Source of the DNA: Enoplolaimus lenunculus | Lineage: Eukaryota > Nematoda > Enoplea > Enoplida > Thoracostomopsidae | Length of the DNA stretch: 64,000 bases | Reading direction: 5' to 3' | Assembly (NCBI GenBank): GCA_030248215.1 | Contig: JASANG010003146.1 | Coordinates: 1-64,000 of the forward strand | Shown: positions 1-12,479 of the stretch, piece after piece | How the letters are laid out: each line of letters begins with the position of its first letter | How positions within the stretch are numbered: position 1 is the stretch's first letter | Program-made: the position numbers and the translations under genes | The notes under the pieces: generated by a model | Told to the model about the DNA's origin: nothing | The model's database searches: none | The model's input: only the letters and a program-made list of their open reading frames with translations

Positions 1-8
1 TTATCGCT

Positions 9-844
9 AGTTGGTGGTATGTTTTAGGTTTTCATGACGGTGGTTTACTTTTAACACTGTTTGAGGCTTATCCGGTCAGTATTCCTAAATATGTGTAGCA
101 AATACTACCAGTTGATAATAGAATCACGCGTGTACCTTTACAATGAATGACTAATGGGGTTGTAAATATAGCACATTTTCGAAGGCAACGAGACAGTGTA
201 CAACAGAAGAAGTGTAAAATTGAAAAAATTGTTATATTATTTTGTTCTAGTTAAATTTCTTATATTTGATTCGGTTTGTCAAACGTGTACATGTAAGTTC
301 AGTTCGGCCGCCGAAGCCAACGCTCACATCGAAACAAAATCGCATGTTCAGGCGGTGGTATATGCGGCTGCTTTGGGCAAAAAATTCAATCCAGGTCCGT
401 CGTGTTCCCTTCCGAAACTACAATTCGACTAAAGGAAATGAAGTAGCTCGCAAGATTAAAGCGGAAGCAAATCATGTTGTTGCCCGTCAAGAAGCAAAAG
501 AACTAATGCAGCAAAATTTGGAAGGTAAAGGGAACTTTTCGAAGTTACTCTTAATTTTGGTACAAGTTTGCATTTTTTCATGTTGATATTTAAACATGCT
601 TAAAGTTAGGCTTGGTATTAGTAAAAATAAATAATCAGTAATGTTGTGGTACTTTTAACAGCTGTCTATTTAACATTTGTATGAGAAAATGGTAAACAAG
701 CACCAAAATTTGACAACAATGTAATTTTTTACTGCAATACCGCAACCTGCGCTTTATATTTAAGGACTTTTCCTGTTGTTAGTCTGAAAAGTAACAGCGC
801 AGTTTCGGTCAAAAATAGTGACATGGGTCAAATAGCGATTCAAA
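9..844 (+). repeat. Direct-orientation copy of 27,998-28,823
   Basis: The segment matches 27,998-28,823 on the same strand, with scattered substitutions and small indels. It ends at ATAGCGATTCAAA; after the shared AAA the sequence switches to the reverse complement of the right arm end (GGTATACTGG...). The stretch 27,579-27,997, which contains exon 7, is absent on this side. The first eight bases of the window do not match intron 7, so the copy probably starts at base 9. Confidence 0.9.
264..524 (+). pseudogene. Broken copy of zinc-finger exon 8
   Basis: The copy is 261 nt against 260 nt at 28,252-28,511. The acceptor CTCTAG|ATTTG has become CTTATATTTG, losing the AG. A net one-base gain around CCGAAACTACAATTCG shifts the frame after the finger. 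The CQTC...HIETKSH finger itself is preserved. Confidence 0.75.
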
Positions 845-2846
845 AGGTATACTGGAAAAATCAAGTAAAACGTCGGATTTAATACCGAAGCCAATAGTGG
901 AAAACGCCACATTTCCCTACAGAATACAAAATTCCGGTTGCACCATGTACTCGATGAATGTTTAGATGGCAATAAAACAACATGTTACTTTAATAGCGAA
1001 ACTGGTACCTGATAAAAATTATTCGATTATTAAGACATTTAAAATATCCGAAGTCTTACGAATAACATTTGAATAAAAAATTATCCGGATAACCGGCGCC
1101 CGTCACTACTAGTTAGTAAGTTCGTACCTCTACCACGCGATCGACTACGTCATCTGCCCATGTCTCAGACGCTTGGCTACTTGTGAGCAAATTGTTACGA
1201 ATACACTGACTAATTAACCATCGTTTAAGGCGACGATTATGCATTATACTTTCTAAATGTTGAATGCTTGTCACAGGATTTGTAAGGTCCAAGGACGCAT
1301 CACATCTGTAACAATTAGAGGATAACATTTAAAAGTAAATACCCGCACCCGGAATTTTCCACAAAGTAAACCTGAACTTGGTCCTAAAATATTTTTACGA
1401 CAAACCGTCAAAATGCAGATTTTGTCCTTATATAACTTCTATCGACAGGGTCGGGCCTTACGATATCTCAGGCCGAGAAACGAAAATCGCGTTTAGCGAG
1501 AACCTCCCCTCCAACGCCACCCTCTCGAAAATTTCAATTTCACTTGAAGTGGCAAAACTTCGTGTCTGATGCTAACTTTTATTTTTGCGTAGCTCCTTAT
1601 GTTGGATCTGATAGTAAGATCCACAATTGTAGGGGCCTCTAATGATTAAATCAAAAAAGGTTCATTTTCTACCTTTTCGCTAACGTAACGTTTGAATCAT
1701 AGCAACCCCAATCATACATTACACAAATTGTAAAACATATTGTATATCATTGTTCTGTCGGAATTCGTTCTTGCCGGAATTCCTGCAAAAATTCAACTCC
1801 TGTTCCTGTTCCTCGATTTTTGCGGTTTTGTGGCAAATAATCCGTAACGATTTAAATAATACTGAAAACTTTGGCTTTGAAAAATTGTGATTTCGAAATG
1901 AGTGTTTATGCAATTTGTTCAGTTTTGTTAACAAACTGTTAAATTAAAATACGATGTGTTCTCGCCAAACTTCATGACGAAATCGCTGAAAATTCACTTA
2001 AAGCCCTTTCAAAACAGTAATGCAGTAATTCGGTGATAAAAATTGCTTCGGATTCGGTTTGGTTTGCGAAAAAATACAACTTCTCTTAAGGCAAAACTTA
2101 ATTCCTGTTGGAACCCTGAATTATGCATTATTGCATATAAGTGCTGTCGGCCTATTCCAACCGTCGCAACATAAGCACTAGTTGAAAGAGTCAACGCGAA
2201 TTTATGTTTAATACCAGTCAGTACTACAAAACTCAAATTCAAAAGCGACTGATTGGATAAATAGATTTGTAATAAATCATTTTAGTTCTCGCTATTTTGT
2301 AAGGATATTTTTGCAATACTAAGATTTGCAACTTTTTGTTGTGAAAACTCAGATCCTGGTCCAGAACTTCTCAAGCCCATACCTCAGACAAACACCCACA
2401 ATTTTTTGGGTAAGATGCCCGGAATAACCAGACCCGGATGTAACTCTAGTAGCATGACTGGTCACAGTGACACAACCGCATGTCATTTTTATTAACCACA
2501 AATATTGGTGAAAGCAAGAACATACAATATACAGAGTGTGACGCTTCAGTATACCCCGATTTACACGCATAAAACATCACGCGGTCTCAAGTTTCCATAT
2601 GCTTATTAATATTGAAAAATGCATACAGTTTTACGCACTTCCTCAACTAGGGAAAAATTACCATTAAGATCGGATCGCGAAATGCTTCATAGCTGTAATA
2701 CATTGTGTGCCAAAATATCACACATTGTATTTACACACTCTTTGATGAAAGTAAATGGGACTTTAAGTATAACTTTCTATCACTGATTCAATAGATTTGT
2801 TTAGAAATTTATCACAACAGTTTAACTAGACGTTATCGTACGTAAA

Positions 2847-3000
2847 GACGGTGACGGACGGCGCCGTACGAGTGACGGACGCGGGACAGACGACACCGTA
2901 CGTGCGACGGACGGTGCCGTGCTGGGGACTGACGGCGTCATACTCGGGCGACGGACGGCCCCGAACGAGTGACGGACGGGCCCGGACGAGTGACGGATGT
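2847..3000. repeat. 21-bp GACGGACGG minisatellite, left arm
   Basis: About seven degenerate units of GTGACGGACGGCGCCGTACG type, mostly 21 bp, lie downstream of the exon 5 copy. The mirror is at about 25,405-25,556. The same unit recurs at 43,337-43,506. Confidence 0.85.
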
Positions 3001-3643
3001 CAATAAAAAGTATAGCGCAACCATAACGAGTAATTACACTGTCAATAACTCACATCCCACAATATTCATTAGACATCAGCTGCTTTGGATCCTCCATATA
3101 CTCGCCCTATCAATTGGAACAAAGATTCCGCTCGGTAAGTTTTTGTCGCCCGAGGTTCAGTCCGGAGTGATTCTTGAGGCGATACGAGTGTTTCTAAAAA
3201 TAATATCCTGATAGTACAATACCCGATAACCTCAGCCGACGCTAGCGCTCCTAAAATAAAACCCTGATAGCACAATACCTCATATAGAACACTAACTATT
3301 AGTACAATGCCTCATACAGAACGCTAACTATTAAGAATTAATAAGAGTATTCCAGGTTCCAGTCAAAGAGTTCGTGAGTTAACATGAAGTTTTAAAGGTA
3401 GTTCCAATTTCTTCTCAGGGCATAAGGTTTTTTGACAATTTCTCCTGGTAACTTCTGCTGCCATGAACCAATACAAAGAAACACCGCCTTTGTATACACA
3501 AAAACCATTGCTCGTATTCATAAGAATGATTGTTTTCAATCACTATTGTTCTCGGTCTTCTACTTTTACAGCAATTAGATTAAAATATGCACCACAACAA
3601 AAACTGCAATGAAAAGTAATAACAAGGCTGAAGGTTGATGACT

Positions 3644-4427
3644 CTGGCTTCTCCACAGTTTGAAGTTTTCCGCCGGGGGGCGTTTCCTGTGGGCCCCCCC
3701 CCCAGGAGTTCCCCGGGGGGGCAGCTGATTCTGCTGGGGTACAGTTTTCCAGGGGGGCCCTCAGATGATCTGGGGGTCTGGTAATGAAAATTTGAATTAC
3801 TTCTTTGGACCATTTTTTCATTCTAGACCGTGTTTCCATTTTATGAAGATTACTCATCGCTCAACATGACAAAAATTTCTCACAAACGCTAATAACAATA
3901 ACTTTAACTAATATTACTGACAACTTAACCAAGAAGTCAAGAAAAGCACAATTATATAAAATATAGATAATCTATAATTGAAACTGTGATTAATATAAAT
4001 TTCATATATTAGTTACTGGTTTAGTTCGATAAGGCTCAGGCGGGTTGAACTTGCTGCTGGCAAGGTACTTTTGAATGCTGTATGCCCTGAAACGGTCTTC
4101 ATATAATTGTGCTTTTTTCAGTTGATTATCGAATTGGATTAGTTACTACGGGTATTTGTAAGCTATTAAAATTGTGAGTAGGGTGAGCGTAATATAAAAT
4201 CATATTTTGCCGAATGTCCGCCACAAAAGAAGGCCAGGTTTTTAACGTTTTAACGTTGAAAATTTTTGGCCTGAAAAGTCCTGGGGGGCCGCAAAAAAAT
4301 TGGTGGGGGCATTTTGCTGGGGGGCGGCCGAAAATTCGCCGGGGGCCTTTCCGGGAGGCGGCAAAATTTGCGCCGGGGGAAAATGAAAATTTCGAAAAGT
4401 GCTGGGCCCCCGCTGTGGAGAAGCCAG
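3644..4427. mobile_element. 784-bp GC-rich non-autonomous DNA transposon
   Basis: It is bounded by the 15-bp inverted repeat CTGGCTTCTCCACAG at both ends and flanked by ATGACT on both sides (target-site duplication of 4-6 bp, depending on where the repeat ends). About 150-200 bp inside each end are strongly G/C-rich, with runs of up to ten C or seven G. The middle is ordinary AT-rich sequence. There is no transposase frame. The superfamily is not assigned. Confidence 0.6.
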
Positions 4428-7289
4428 ATGACTGACAAGGAACACATTTTATCTCTATTTCAATTTGCTGCGCTGTTTAGTTCCGGCGTCAGAATGAAAC
4501 CCACAATCAAAACCGAAATGGAGACCCGACTACCAAGATCAGCCAAGAAAAGTTTCGGTCTCGGTAAACTTTTGGTCATCACCGAAAAAAATAAAATTTT
4601 CAAAACAAATTATTTCTAATGGTTTTTTCGTAGCTTTTCTGTTTTTCATATCTTTTTTGTTATTTGTCAGAATATCTGCTCGTAATTATTGCGTAACTAT
4701 TAAATTTCATAATTTCCCAAAAAAATTTTATCATCAGCCATCGCTTACTTCAACAACACAGTCATACATTTGATGAATCTTCGTCTTATGGTCTTTCCCA
4801 ACCACAGAGAGTCAAAAAGGGAGACCGAGACCGTCAAATACCGCCGAGACTTGCCAAGACCGAGCGAAACCGAGACTCCCATCCACTGACTATCACAGAC
4901 CCGATTCCTGCTTTTCGATTGTTCATCTCGTTTTGAATGCAAAGTACTCCAACCCTAGCAATCAAATTCTTAAATTGAGAATCGAACCTACCAACAGCAG
5001 ATGGCGGCGGGCGCACAGCCTTGTAGTCAAGAATCTGCATAGCATCAGTGCGCGAAAATTGTTTCTCATCAAATAACGGATTTGTGTCTGCTGGCAATTT
5101 AATATGTTCGACAGCTTGACTGTTCATCGAGAACCCTATAATCACTTGATAAACGTCAATACACGCATTGCTTTCCGTTTTGTTCAAATTTACTAGTATT
5201 TCTATGATTAGGATTTCTATGACTAAAAGTGCAGCAAATTTTTTTCTTACACTACAGAGAGCTACAGCTACCAAAAATGTTAATATGATAAAAGCGCAAA
5301 CATATTCGCAGACGAGTCATAGTTAATTACTATACTACATTTCCTGGTTTTTCGAAAATACTACTGCAAATAGTCAAATACCGCGTTTAAGCTTAATAAC
5401 CTGAACAAATTATACAAATCTCCCAGGGTGGGACCAGATACAAAAAAATGCCAAAGCCGGATAATTTAATTTAAGATCCGGCCGCAATGGGATAACATAA
5501 TTCAAATTAAATTCTAAACGGCATTCAAATATTGAAACGTAGCGAATAATTCTTCCTTCAGTTGCCGACACGCCGATACATCTTTAACACTTTACCAACG
5601 ACTCTATTCAATTGCAATAATATTTTGTTTGGCGTATCTTATTAAATTCAGATAGACTTAGGTTTCAACTTAGACTTATTTCTATGTTGACGTTTAGGCA
5701 CAGGTTTGGGAATACCAACAGGAATACGATGAGATACTGTTACGCCATTAAATTAACAACCCTGGTCATCTTTATTAGATTTCTGGCGTTAAGCTTATAC
5801 AGGCATATTCCCAAACCAAGGGTAATTTTTCGAATGGGCGAGGGGTGGGTTAACTTGGAAGGACTCGCCGAGTAAACGGAACGCACGTCAAGCATACGTA
5901 ACATTTTGTCTGAGAAACCGATATAAGACATCGTTTCACTATGCAAATCTAATTAGTGATAAAATGGTTGTTCTAAAAACAGGAATAGGCAAAAAATTTC
6001 AAAGTATCGTTAGTTTTCGCTAAAAAATTGCAAACGCCTTTGATTTATAAAACTTTCATTACATTAACAACATTCATTAATCATGTACGTGAAAACGTAC
6101 CCATTGACGACATATCAACCCAGCCTTGTGTCTGCTCCAACATTTCAATCGTTTTATCGTTATAAGTCATTATTGACTCAAGTCCGACCAGCCACGGAGC
6201 GTGCCCTTTCTTTGAGTGTGTTTTACGCTTATAAAAATCATCGAACCAATACTTTGGATCATAATCATTCATAAATTTAGCGTACGATTTAAACAACGTT
6301 TTAATCGCGTCTTCTTGATGATGCCACATATGATTGAAAGTTGCATGATCGATGTCACGAAATAACTTATATCCGTTTACGCCGTCCACAACAGAACTAT
6401 TTTCCGAATCTTCTAACGACTGAAATTGTAAATGGCAAAACAATCAAAACCAAAACATCAATATTTAATAGGTGTTGCCGAGATTTTATGTTGGAAGGAT
6501 ATATAACTTTATTCAATCGTTTTTGCAAGTGCACATAGCCGATAAGACAAATTTATTAGACTGTTCGATTTAGCAGAGAATGTTAATGCGACTGCTTAAC
6601 TGTCCAGAAATTTCAGATTATGTCTATATCTCCGATCACCAGCTTCATATTATAGACAAACATTTTGAAAATTGAAGCAGCAACTTACACACGTAATAAA
6701 CCAAAATGTTAAATTAAGAGCACCAATAATCTGTTTACGCAGGCATGCACTATTACATGTACGTAGCAGAAAGCTATCGTACTGTAAAAACTACAGGTTT
6801 TCCTACTAGAAGCGGGTAGATGTAATAACTATTACTGAAAGTTAATATAGGTATACGTATTATTATTATTATTAACGAATGAGACTTAATACATTACTAT
6901 CGTTAATGCAACTTTTTTTGAAGCTTATTGCACAACCAGATTAATCCTAACTGACCATAGTTATAGTTCAACACAATATGTGTTGTTCATTGACTGTTTT
7001 GTGTTTTAACTCTCCAGCGTTTCAAACTCCACAACAACATGCATCAATTACTTCAAAATATTCGCAATCTATAGATGGGAAACAAGTTGTGAAAACAACT
7101 TGAGTTTCATCAAAATTTTTGACACATTCTTCACAATTTGCCATAAAATTGTAAAAATTATGGTTACCGCGTCTCTCCCCGTCGGAACGGGAATTTCGGT
7201 TGAAGCCTGATATATGTATGTGTATAATATATAGTTGTATATGTTTATATGCGCACATGTATACATGTCAGGTTGTGTCCGGAAATCCG

Positions 7290-7610
7290 TTTCCGGCATT
7301 TCCGGCATTTCTTCACCATCCAGTTCCGGTTCCGGTAAATTTTCACCGGAATTAAAAATTCCGGTATTAAAATTTGGTCGGTGAAAATTAAGACATTTTC
7401 TACATAATGACGACAAAAATAATGTAAATTTTATTAGCATAGTCTGCAAACCTTAACAATTGCCAAAAATAAACCATCGAAGGCAGATTTCGCTTTCGTA
7501 GATTATGAATACCCATCTTCAACTAGGGTTATTCCACCATGAATATTGCAAGAAAATTAACATGAATTTTTTGGTGGCATGTAATTCATTCTCCGGTTCC
7601 GGTTCGTTCC
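7290..7610 (-). repeat. CCGGAA-rich degenerate repeat, left arm
   Basis: This is the mirror of 20,795-21,125: short runs of CCGGAA/CCGGTTCCGG motifs interrupted by unique sequence. Confidence 0.5.
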
Positions 7611-10600
7611 GGTTTTGGTAAATTGCATTTGGCTCGGGGCAAATTATGCGATATTAAGCCAGCCAGTATCACTAATATGATTCTGCAACAGCGCAATTTT
7701 TTTGTAAGATATATATAAAGTCAGTCTGTTTTGCTAAGATGTGATTGTTGTCATATGCATATTTTGTGCAAAATATTAAATGAATACGTTTACCATATTT
7801 TCGTTGGTTTTTCAACCTTAATATTATTACTGTTTTTTGAGCGGAATAGGACCTTCAAAATTCGTGATTTATATTGTATCAAAAATTTCTAAGACTCTTA
7901 AAAAAGTCTCAAGTATCAGGCTCAAAGAGTTTGAGACTGTATCAGTCTTGTGGAAGATTTAACGCCAATTAATTCAGCTCCTCAAGTTGCGTTGAACTAT
8001 ACATAAATTGCCTAATTTTTTGATAAAAAATTTTTCACTTCAGGACGTTAAAATCGAATTGTTCAAAAATTCAAATTTTGGTGTGGAATGATTAGGAGGA
8101 GTGAAGTATCCAAAAATTTTCAAAATTAGAAAATTTTCTGTGAACGCTAACTAGACGGAAGCCCGACTACTGCATGGAAAGCATGTACTGCCGACCGCGA
8201 ATAGTAAGTTTCTGAACTTCATTAGTTATCTATAGATGTCCAAACTAACAAAGTGATAACAAGTTAGCAATATGGGCGAACGTTTTAATTAAAACTCTAT
8301 ACATCACTGCCGAGATCCGCAAGAAGCACACTAGCACAGCTACGAATGAGTCCCCATATTTTCACACAAATGTCTTGGCAACAAATACCGATTTGTAAGT
8401 TAATCAGTGCATGGCAAAATCGTTTTTCAGATTTTATCATGCAGCAACTAACCGTACGCCAACAAGTCCAAAACTTGCATAAATTTCACATATACATTTC
8501 CTTTTCACCCATACACGTAAATTTGCCAAAACGCGCATAGCGCTAGCGCAGGCAGAAAGTTTTTGATTACACACCATACAACATTATAGGTAGCCGCACT
8601 GAGTGCAGTCAGTAGTATCTTACTTAAAGGTTTTCGGGATTTATCAATCATGAAATAATATTATTATACATCGCGACAATTTATTATCTATCTAAGCATA
8701 GTTTCTGAAGACATTTAATGCAGATGCGTCAAACGATCGTATTAAAATTCAAGTTTTTCGTTGTTTTTGTACTTTTAACGGGTTAGCAATGTTACTTCAG
8801 CCTCTTTCACTTAATTAAACAAACTAAATAAACTTATAAAGTGTTGCTGCCACTTAGTTGTTTAATCGAATTCAACAGTTCAAGACCGGAATATAACTGA
8901 GGGAATCAACCAAATGCAAAACGTGATTATGTACGTACACGTTTATACATATGATTGGTAGACAACCCAATTACATACTAGTTCGCTCTCGGTGGCCGAT
9001 TTTTGTTTAGCTTCAGGCGAAGCATTATCTTCTACGACGATATTAGGGTTATCGACTGTTGCAAGTCGTTTTAACATTTCATCCGGCAATGTTTCCCCGC
9101 GCAGTGCTCGCTCAATTAATTCGACAGTTTGCGTGTCTATTGCTTGATCCGATTCATTACCACTGAGTTTAGTATTTTTGACGTGGATAGTTGCAAACAC
9201 GTCTTGTTGATTTGTGCTTAAAAGGCCAACAGACCTTCTAGAGTGCGCGTAGTGAACACTGCTTGAAACTTGTGGTCTAAAACAACGTGTACCAAAGCGT
9301 AAATCAGTGTAAAACCTTAGCCTGAGCTCGATGCTTTCTGACTTCTTTCTGTATCAAAAATGATTGACTGTTATTGGTTTAATATTCTTACTATCAAAAC
9401 TGTCAGACGTTGCTCAAAAGCAAATCGAATCTCGACCAATATAGTTTTCCTACAGAGCTTTTTCTTCTTGACCGAGAATTTAATCACGTGTAAATAAGTT
9501 ATTCAGTTATTGTTTATAACCGTCCGACGTCCATAATATGTAATGTCAACTATTCACATATTCATATATGGGAGCAGCCCACCCGGACAACACAATATTC
9601 CAAGGAAATTAATACTTGATGATGTGAAACATATAACAGAATTAAGTGAACACGCGACCAACTTACAAGAGCAGGAACATGCAATATATCTGTGGAGGTT
9701 TGGAACGAGCTCAATAAGCAGTAGCGATTATATATCTATACATCAAATTTTACGAGATATCAGCATATAACAGAAAAACAAAACTCTCCGAGAACAGTAG
9801 TATATTTACCGTAACAACATATCACTGTCACACAAATAATCAAAATTTTGACCGCAGCTTGATGAGGGTCTGTGTTCACTGTAGTTATATTAAAATTTTT
9901 ACTTCCGCATTTTCAAGTTTTATTTCAGCTTGTGAAATTTTTGACAGGTCTCTTACCTGATTAACGACGCATCAGATGCAACTATTGGTTGGTTTTTAAA
10001 TCCAAACGGACGGGACAAGCCAGGAGCATTCGCACTTCGAAACGAAAGCCGTGAAACAAAACCTGGTCCTCGTGGGGGTCGCAGAAAATTTGGCGGCGCA
10101 TTTCTTGTCGGAAACACAGCTGTACGTGGTTTCGCAGCAACGGCATTATCGCTCAGCCGGCCTTGCCCACCCAGAGATTGCTGATTTATCATTTGTGATG
10201 GCAGCCGCGTTGCAGGTGGCGTCTGGATTGTAGCACGTGTCAATGGAGCTGTAAGCAAGGGCGCTCGCTGTTGATTTGCCGCCATTTCTCTCGGGCACGG
10301 GCCTAACATTCTCGCTATGCCGAGTAGTTGTAGTACAAATATACAAAATACTAAAAATACTTACAGCTCTCGATTAGTTTCTATCGCAAATATACCATTC
10401 ATACCGGCAAACGGTGTCATTTGGGTTACAATTGGCGCTTTCCGCATATTGTGTGTACGGGTTGCAAGTTGCGCAACTACGGCTCAGGCGGCTTGTATAA
10501 GTATTATTCGCGTTGTAGTCAATATATTTGGGCAAAATTGCCGTGAATCTATCAGATTTAGACTGCTTAAACCCGGGTTTGACTTGGAATTTCTACTTTC

Positions 10601-11317
10601 ATCCGGTTTTGACTTAATTTCGAGTTATCCCGAAAATTCGTAAAATTGCGTATTTTTGCGAGTCCAGTTATTGTCAGTTGCGTTCGCGTTGTGTACATTG
10701 CCGTATTATTTGTTCTGTTAGTCGTATTAAACCTGCAAAATACTGTTAACACTCCGGAGCGTACTAAACCAAAAATCAGATCACTTAGAGTAGCACGTGT
10801 CAAGAACCTACATTTTCAGATATTTTAGCCTCGAAACAGGACCAAATTGCGAAGTCCAAAGCTGACATTCAGTTTATTTTGTTGATTCAGTTTTGCAAAC
10901 TGCTACGTTATTCACTGCCTTTCTCCAGTTTTTGATCAACCTTCAGCTAATTTTACGAGTTTGTAATTGGTTCTCAAGTAACCCAATATATGTTTCAACT
11001 GTAATTGGCGCTTAGTATCCCAATATAATTGACAACTTCCACATTTCAAAACGCGTGATTTGCCAGTCTACAATAGTAACACTAGCTACGTGGTTATACA
11101 TAGGTAAAAATTCTACTTCAATGCAACAAACTGTTGTTTGAGTTTTTGATTGCATTGTTTATTATAGAGCCACCAAGTTTTCTCGTTAGACTGCAAAAGA
11201 GTAGGCTTAAGTTCTAGACTATATGTTTTGTTTAGACTTAGGCTAAGACTTAGGAATATGCTACATCTTGAGTCGCGGCCCTAAAAGATGCATTGGCCTA
11301 TCTGAACTTACCAGTAC

Positions 11318-11512
11318 GGCCCATGTGAAGATCAGAGGCGGAAGCTTTTACTGTGGTGCTAGAAAGGGTAAGCTTAAGCTTTAGACTAATAGTTTCTGCT
11401 TTGCTTAGATTTAGGCTTAGGCTAATATTCTAACGCTTCAGGCTTAGACTAGGCTTAGGCTTAGAATTAGGAATATCCTTATACTGTTCCGGCCCTGTTC
11501 TTTATATTGGCC
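11318..11512 (-). mobile_element. MITE with TTAGGC-like interior
   Basis: The terminal inverted repeats are of the type GGCCCATGTGAAGATCAGAG and GGCCAATATAAAGAACAGGG. The interior is full of degenerate CTTAGGC / TTAGGCTTAGG units. The mirror copy is at 16,876-17,072. Confidence 0.6.
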
Positions 11513-12230
11513 TTAAATACAGTACATTAACAACTTTTTAGCCTAAGCCTAAGCTTAAGCGTAAGAATCAAAGTAAGCATAAGTCTGTAGCATAGGCGAG
11601 CGTAAAGCGAAACCAAAAATTATTCTAGGTGTAGCTTAAGTTTACTGTATTGGAATCCCACTAACTTGGCTAGCAAGTTTAGTTATTTCTGAGTTATAGG
11701 CAGTAAAACTTTAACTCACTCTGCATTGAGTTAATTTACACTCCGAGTTAGTTATTCCGGGTTTAGTTTAAACTCAGAACAAAGTTGAATCAACTCAGAA
11801 AGTTGAGTTCTGATAGTCCTACCTTGGACTGAGCTATTCAACTCCACTGGAACTTACACCGCGTGCGTAAATCTAATAACCTCTTATTGACTTTTGCATT
11901 TTCAGTACTGATCCCTTGCATGCCTCAATGAAAATTTCTTGGCACCCTAGCAAGGTGAGTTGGCTGCGGGCCTGCCGAGGCAGTTTTGGTACAATAAGAG
12001 TGCCGCTAATTCGCTGTCAACTCGACACCATTTGAACTTCAATATTATATGATATTCAATGTATATTGTCTGCGTGTTTCATAAGACTGGATTCTAGGTG
12101 TCTGCAAACTAGAAATAACAATAACCAAGTTGTAGTGAAATTTGACTTTCTTGTGTTTAGAAACATATATTTTAAAGAAAATTTCTGTCTGACGCAAAAA
12201 CGGAGGAACTATTCTAGCGTTCGAAATTAG

Positions 12231-12450
12231 GGCCCATGTTACTTTAAGGGTGTCAAGGTTTCTGGTGGGTCCATAAAAGAGTAGGTCTAGATTCTATATT
12301 ATATACATTTTTTGCTTAGGCTTTAGGCTTAGGCATTTAGACTTAGGCTTGGGCTTACGCTTAGGAACGTATTTTTGCAACGCTTAGGTTTAGGCTTAGA
12401 TTTAGGAATACGCTTAATCTACTGTTACGCCCCTTAAAGTAACTTTGGCC
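12231..12450 (-). mobile_element. MITE with TTAGGC-like interior (variant ends)
   Basis: The ends are GGCCCATGTTACTTTAAGGG and, inverted, GGCCAAAGTTACTTTAAGGG. The interior has many CTTAGGC-type hexamers. The mirror copy is at 15,935-16,154. Confidence 0.6.
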
Positions 12451-12479
12451 GAAACTTTAATGCGTGCTTAAGTTTTGAA

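Larger units (their letters stand above)
1128..10309 (-). pseudogene. Inverted partial copy of the zinc-finger gene
   Basis: Copies of exons 1-6 lie on the minus strand: 9957-10309, 8979-9276, 6101-6419, 4992-5135, 3054-3193, 1128-1305. Exons 1, 2, 3, 4 and 6 are open, with few amino-acid changes. The exon 5 copy carries one extra G (GATAGGGCG against GATAGGCG) and is frame-shifted; two further small indels nearby cancel each other. No exon 7 follows, and the neighbouring exon 8 copy is in the opposite orientation, so no full protein can be made. If the arm is an assembly artefact, this is not a separate locus. Confidence 0.7.

Noticed and set aside
3543-4619. Pro/Gly-rich frames on both strands
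   Set aside because: They come from the G/C runs of the non-autonomous transposon.
11200-12430. True interstitial telomere array
   Set aside because: The hexamers are degenerate and confined to short elements with defined inverted ends, so they are MITE interiors rather than a telomere fusion.
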